Origin: Ephydatia muelleri
Lineage: Eukaryota; Porifera; Demospongiae; Spongillida; Spongillidae
Assembly: GCA_013339895.1 (NCBI GenBank)
Contig: JABACO010000001.1
Span: 647,620 to 711,619 of the forward strand
Direction of reading: 5' to 3'
DNA: 64,000 nt
The notes under the pieces: generated by a model
What the model saw: the letters and a program-made list of their open reading frames with translations, nothing else
Databases searched by the model: none
What the model was told of the DNA's origin: nothing
Position numbers and translations under genes: made by a program
Part shown: piece by piece, positions 60,701 to 64,000 of the stretch
How positions within the stretch are numbered: the first letter of the stretch is position 1
How the letters are laid out: every line of letters starts with the position of its first letter

Positions 60701-62017
60701 TGTTCCATTGGAGGAGGAGTGTTCATTGGAGGGAGGAGTGTTCATTGGAGGGAGGAGTGTTCCATTGGAGGAGGAGTGTTCCATTGTGTTCATTGGAGGA
60801 GGAGTGTTCATTGGAGGGAGGAGTGTTCCGTTGAGGGAGGAGTGTTCCATTGGAGGGAGGAGTGTTCATTGGAGGGAGGAGTGTCCATTGGAGGGAGGAG
60901 TGTTCCATTGGAGGGAGGAGTGTTCATTGAGGGAGGAGTGTTCATTGGAGGGAGGAGTGTTCATTGGAGGGAGGAGTGTTCATTGGAGGGAGGAGTGTCC
61001 ATTGGAGGGAGGAGTGTTCCATTGGAGGAGGAGTGTTCATGAAGGGAGGAGTGTTCATTGGAGGGAGGAGTGTTCATTGGAGGGAGGAGTGTTCATATGG
61101 AGGGAGGAGTTGTTCATTGGAGGGAGGAGTGTTCATTGGAGGGAGGAGTGTTCATTGGAGGGAGGAGTGTTCCGTTGGAGGGAGGAGTGTTCCATTGGAG
61201 GGAGGAGTGTTCATTGGAGGGAGGAGTGTCCCATTGGAGGGAGGAGTGTTCCATTGGAGGGAGGAGTGTTCATTGAAGGGAGGAGTGTTCATTGGAGGGA
61301 GGAGTGTTCATTGGAGGAGGAGGGAGTGTTCCATTGGAGGGAGGAGTGTTCATGTGGAGGGAGGAGTGTCCCATTGGAGGGAGGAGTGTTCCATTGGAGG
61401 GAGGAGTGTTCATTGAAGGGAGGAGTGTTCATTGGAGGGAGAGGGGGGGGGGGAGTGTTCATTGAGGGAGGAGTGTTCATTGGAGGGAGGAGTGTTCATT
61501 GGAGGTAGAGTGTTCCATTGGAGGGAGGAGTGTTCCATTGGAGGGAGGAGTGTTCATTGGAGGGAGGAGTGTTCATTGGAGGGAGGAAGTGTTCCATTGG
61601 AGGGAGGAGTGTTCATGGAGGGAGGAGTGTTCATTGGAGGGAGGAGTTTCATTGGAGGAGAGTGTTCATTGGAGGGAGGAGTGTTCATTGGAGGGAGGAG
61701 TGTTCCATTGGAGGGAGGGGGAGTGTTCATTGGAGGGAGGAGTGTTCCATTGGAGGAGGAGGAGTGTTTCATTGGAGGGAGGAGGTGTTCATTGGAGGGA
61801 GGAGTGTTCATTGGAGGGAGGAGTGTTCCGTTGGAGGGAGGAGTGTTCAATGGAGGGAGGGAGTGTCCCATTGGAGGGAGGAGTGTTCCATTGGAGGGAG
61901 AGTGTTCCATTGGAGGGAGGAGTGTTCATTGGAGGGAGGAGATGTTCCATTGGAGGGAGGAGTGTTCATTGGAGGGGGAGTGTTTCATTGGAGGGAGGAG
62001 TGTCCCATTGGAGGGAG
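53685..62017 (+). CDS. GRIPAP1: GRIP1-associated protein 1 (GRASP-1) homologue, 5' part, 22 exons before the gap
   Basis: A long coiled-coil Rab4 effector that links recycling endosomes to AMPA-receptor/GRIP traffic in mammals. Exons: 53685-53747, 53854-53920, 53990-54051, 54144-54170, 54850-54900, 55393-55449, 55561-55684, 55792-55828, 55920-55951, 56004-56080, 56570-56617, 56742-56773, 57080-57127, 57206-57251, 57505-57555, 57755-57786, 57981-58026, 58079-58117, 58227-58267, 58666-58711, 59125-59163, 59367-59407. All phases agree. Diagnostic matches to human: NEFERLQTQLIELRTTNY, VIQKSKKAK, DFKLQNQTLMQEL, LVRLRAENAVLQKTL and KKKQDSLVLLQAEKEKLFNE with SR. Exons are 27-124 nt. Exons 17-19 and 20-22 are a duplicated cassette. 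The C-terminal part should lie in or beyond the N gap. Start ATG context AATATGG. Confidence 0.9.
54185..54247. repeat. GT microsatellite
   Basis: Interrupted GT repeat starting just after the donor of the 27-nt GRIPAP1 exon 4. Confidence 0.9.
54358..54470. repeat. About 18-bp tandem repeat
   Basis: Units GGCATTAGGGATGGGTGT with truncated forms, GRIPAP1 intron 4. A GT/TGCA-rich stretch follows at 54570-54725. Confidence 0.85.
54938..55152. repeat. About 22-bp minisatellite
   Basis: Units GGGAGGAAGAGGTGGAGTGT with CA or GA, GRIPAP1 intron 5. Confidence 0.92.
55470..55487. repeat. Poly(G) tract
   Basis: G run of about 18 bp in GRIPAP1 intron 6, 20 bp after the exon 6 donor. Confidence 0.9.
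56081..56133. repeat. GT microsatellite starting at an exon donor
   Basis: The GT run begins at the splice donor of GRIPAP1 exon 10, so the donor GTGTGT is itself part of the repeat. Confidence 0.9.
56275..56568. repeat. About 22-bp minisatellite
   Basis: Units CCTTACATGTGTTGTTCTCT plus GT in GRIPAP1 intron 10, running up to the exon 11 acceptor (CCCTTACAG), which is itself the start of a unit. Confidence 0.92.
56845..57075. repeat. Pyrimidine-rich CTCCACC tract
   Basis: CCACCCTCTCC-type repeat in GRIPAP1 intron 12, acting as an extended polypyrimidine tract before exon 13. Confidence 0.85.
57260..57503. repeat. Degenerate GTGT/CCCTTCTCTGTGCCC minisatellite
   Basis: Variants of CCCTTCTCTGTGCCCTCATG plus GTGTGTGT in GRIPAP1 intron 14. 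Confidence 0.85.
57640..57737. repeat. CA microsatellite
   Basis: Interrupted CA repeat in GRIPAP1 intron 15, close to the exon 16 acceptor. Confidence 0.88.
57830..57975. repeat. CCCCTCC-rich tract
   Basis: ACTGTCCCCTCCCC-type units in GRIPAP1 intron 16, directly before the exon 17 acceptor. Confidence 0.85.
58268..58630. repeat. GT/GCATGTGT microsatellite and a 38-bp duplication
   Basis: Long irregular GT tract with GCATGTGTGTGTAGT units in GRIPAP1 intron 19, followed by two copies of AGAGTACAGTGTGTGGATGC plus AAGGGTCACTCCAGG (from about 58566). Confidence 0.88.
58825..58980. repeat. About 17-bp tandem repeat
   Basis: Units GGAGGGGCTTATAGTGG and variants, GRIPAP1 intron 20. Confidence 0.9.
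59164..59255. repeat. GT-rich tract
   Basis: GTGTGTATGTGTGTG-type sequence beginning at the donor of GRIPAP1 exon 21. Confidence 0.85.
59425..62017. repeat. 19-20-bp minisatellite, more than 120 copies, running into the assembly gap
   Basis: Units ATTGGAGGGAGGAGTGTTCC and ATTGGAGGGAGGAGTGTTC, plus rarer variants (GTTGG, ATTGAAGG, GTGTCCC). It begins 18 bp after the GRIPAP1 exon 22 donor and is cut by the gap at 62018. Confidence 0.97.
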
Positions 62018-63017
62018 NNNNNNNNNNNNNNNNNNNNNNNNNNNNNNNNNNNNNNNNNNNNNNNNNNNNNNNNNNNNNNNNNNNNNNNNNNNNNNNNNNN
62101 NNNNNNNNNNNNNNNNNNNNNNNNNNNNNNNNNNNNNNNNNNNNNNNNNNNNNNNNNNNNNNNNNNNNNNNNNNNNNNNNNNNNNNNNNNNNNNNNNNNN
62201 NNNNNNNNNNNNNNNNNNNNNNNNNNNNNNNNNNNNNNNNNNNNNNNNNNNNNNNNNNNNNNNNNNNNNNNNNNNNNNNNNNNNNNNNNNNNNNNNNNNN
62301 NNNNNNNNNNNNNNNNNNNNNNNNNNNNNNNNNNNNNNNNNNNNNNNNNNNNNNNNNNNNNNNNNNNNNNNNNNNNNNNNNNNNNNNNNNNNNNNNNNNN
62401 NNNNNNNNNNNNNNNNNNNNNNNNNNNNNNNNNNNNNNNNNNNNNNNNNNNNNNNNNNNNNNNNNNNNNNNNNNNNNNNNNNNNNNNNNNNNNNNNNNNN
62501 NNNNNNNNNNNNNNNNNNNNNNNNNNNNNNNNNNNNNNNNNNNNNNNNNNNNNNNNNNNNNNNNNNNNNNNNNNNNNNNNNNNNNNNNNNNNNNNNNNNN
62601 NNNNNNNNNNNNNNNNNNNNNNNNNNNNNNNNNNNNNNNNNNNNNNNNNNNNNNNNNNNNNNNNNNNNNNNNNNNNNNNNNNNNNNNNNNNNNNNNNNNN
62701 NNNNNNNNNNNNNNNNNNNNNNNNNNNNNNNNNNNNNNNNNNNNNNNNNNNNNNNNNNNNNNNNNNNNNNNNNNNNNNNNNNNNNNNNNNNNNNNNNNNN
62801 NNNNNNNNNNNNNNNNNNNNNNNNNNNNNNNNNNNNNNNNNNNNNNNNNNNNNNNNNNNNNNNNNNNNNNNNNNNNNNNNNNNNNNNNNNNNNNNNNNNN
62901 NNNNNNNNNNNNNNNNNNNNNNNNNNNNNNNNNNNNNNNNNNNNNNNNNNNNNNNNNNNNNNNNNNNNNNNNNNNNNNNNNNNNNNNNNNNNNNNNNNNN
63001 NNNNNNNNNNNNNNNNN
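62018..63017. other. Assembly gap, exactly 1000 N
   Basis: The round length suggests a gap of unknown true size. The 3' part of GRIPAP1 and the 3' end of the methyltransferase gene are missing here. Confidence 0.99.
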
Positions 63018-64000
63018 GAGAAGAGCCTCTTCACCTCGAAGAAGCGTCTCTCAATCTCTGGCTTGTTTCCAGTTGTTCTCCGTTCAAATGCCATTACCAC
63101 CAGTGAATGACGTGATGTTACTTCCACCAGGGTTTTCACTAAATCGCATACAAACTGCAGATGTGTACGGGTCCAGTCAATGCACTTGTCTAAAACTGTA
63201 GTCTTCTATTCGAATTGCTGCTACTACTGTGGCTTTTATGGGGCGGGGGGGGAGGGGGGGGGGGGGGGGGGGGGGACACGGCATACTGGAGCCATGCAAG
63301 CAGCACTTGTACTCACAAGTCCATCAACACCCTCGAAAAACCCTTGTACCACTGCTATATGCATGAAGTGTGCAATGGAGGAAGGTGATGACCAGTGGAG
63401 GTGGTATGCTGATGTAATGGTAATTATGAGCAGCAGAGGTGGTATGATGATGTAATGGTTTATGAGCAGGTATGATGATGTAATGGTAATTATGAGCAGC
63501 AGAGGTGGTATGATGATGTAATGGTTTATGAGCAGCAGAGGTGGTATGATGATGTAATGGTAATTATGAGCAGCAGAGGTGGTATGATGATGTAATGGTT
63601 TATGAGCAGCAGAGGTGGTATGATGATGTAATGGTTTATGAGCAGCAGAGGTGGTATGATGATGTAATGGTTTATGAGCAGCAGAGGTGGTATGATGATG
63701 TAATGGTAATTATGAGCAGCAGAGGTGGTATGCTGATGCACTTGTCAGCAAGTTACAATGGTTGCACAACGTCATTTTACCTCCTCATGGTAGATAGTGT
63801 CTGCCATTAATACCACGTCAGGTTTCATACCTGGCAAGACATCATGGCCCCTGAGTAGAAAAAGCAGAGGAGTGAGGATCGAAAAGGGTGATCAGGGGGC
63901 GTGTCTAGAAACGCGTCACGTGCTCACCAGACCAGGGCCATTGCCTCAGCGCTTCCTCGTAGAGTGGCAGAGTTGATGCAGATGTTTTCCTTCATCAGTG
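63018..64000 (-). CDS. METTL21/VCPKMT-type lysine methyltransferase, partial
   Basis: Class I (seven-beta-strand) SAM-dependent methyltransferase; relatives methylate lysines of Hsp70, VCP or eEF1A. Exons (complement): 63928-64000 (5' end outside the window), 63781-63850, 63018-63154 (runs into the gap). They encode KENICINSATLRGSAEAMAL, VWGHDVLPGMKPDVVLMADT with IYHEE, and FVCDLVKTLVEVTSRHSLVV with FERRTTGNKPEIERRFFEV. The WG, the PDVVLMADTIYHEE block (family D-x-x-Y) and the ERRTTGN block are typical of the family. Phases 2 and 0 agree. The SAM-binding GxGxG motif must lie upstream beyond 64000. It converges on GRIPAP1. Exact orthologue not determined. Confidence 0.78.
63241..63276. repeat. 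Poly(G) tract
   Basis: G-rich run of about 34 bp in the methyltransferase intron. Confidence 0.93.
63395..63745. repeat. About 36-bp minisatellite
   Basis: Units TATGAGCAGCAGAGGTGGTA plus TGATGATGTAATGGTT (or GGTAAT) in the methyltransferase intron; about nine copies. Confidence 0.93.

Noticed and set aside
59434-62017. Very long Glu/Gly/Arg-rich frames near the gap
   Set aside because: Minisatellite artefact; frames change with each 19- or 20-bp unit and no splice logic supports them.

Overview
The window is nuclear DNA from an animal. Eight protein-coding loci have GT-AG introns, many only 60 to 400 bp long, and their products are recognisably metazoan: a GABA-B-type class C receptor, nischarin, UTP23, two CD225/dispanin proteins, SSR4, GRIPAP1 and a METTL21-type methyltransferase. 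The gene set, small introns and abundant simple repeats suggest an early-branching animal such as a sponge; that is inference, and nothing here fixes the species. No rRNA, tRNA, CRISPR array or prokaryotic-style operon was seen.

Layout: 1021-7592 (-) GABA-B-like receptor in 16 exons; 9259-24734 (-) nischarin (PX, LRR, long C-terminal region) in about 18 exons; 24781-28789 (+) UTP23 in 7 exons, head to head with nischarin across 46 bp; 28790-33558 gene-poor with foldback elements and one broken fragment; 33559-40215 (-) and 40392-40898 (+) a divergent pair of CD225-type two-TM proteins; 40899-46090 repeat-rich, including a 1.65-kb inverted structure holding an Ig-like exon and a degraded copy of the UTP23 3' end; 46091-51562 three intronless 3-beta-HSD/NSDHL-like SDR genes in -, +, - order, the third broken; 51760-53372 (-) SSR4; 53685-62017 (+) GRIPAP1, cut by a 1000-N gap (62018-63017); 63018-64000 (-) a partial METTL21-type methyltransferase.

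The genes are functionally unrelated: receptor signalling, Rab/endosome and integrin trafficking (nischarin and GRIPAP1), ribosome biogenesis, ER translocation and sterol-type redox. They share compact organisation and divergent start pairs. Almost every nischarin and GRIPAP1 intron carries its own private minisatellite, and one minisatellite (27 bp, 9 residues) lies in nischarin coding sequence.

Four otherwise good coding regions are each broken by one base in a very short homopolymer (about 5845, 12065, 31647, 50876). This may be consensus error rather than decay, although the third SDR copy has also lost its catalytic lysine. The most unusual biology is a duplicated three-exon cassette in GRIPAP1 (46/39/41 nt twice, exactly 42 codons), the Ig exon inside a foldback structure, apparent gene conversion between SDR copies 1 and 3, and several foldback families sharing a TCTCGTACCCAGACC-type end.
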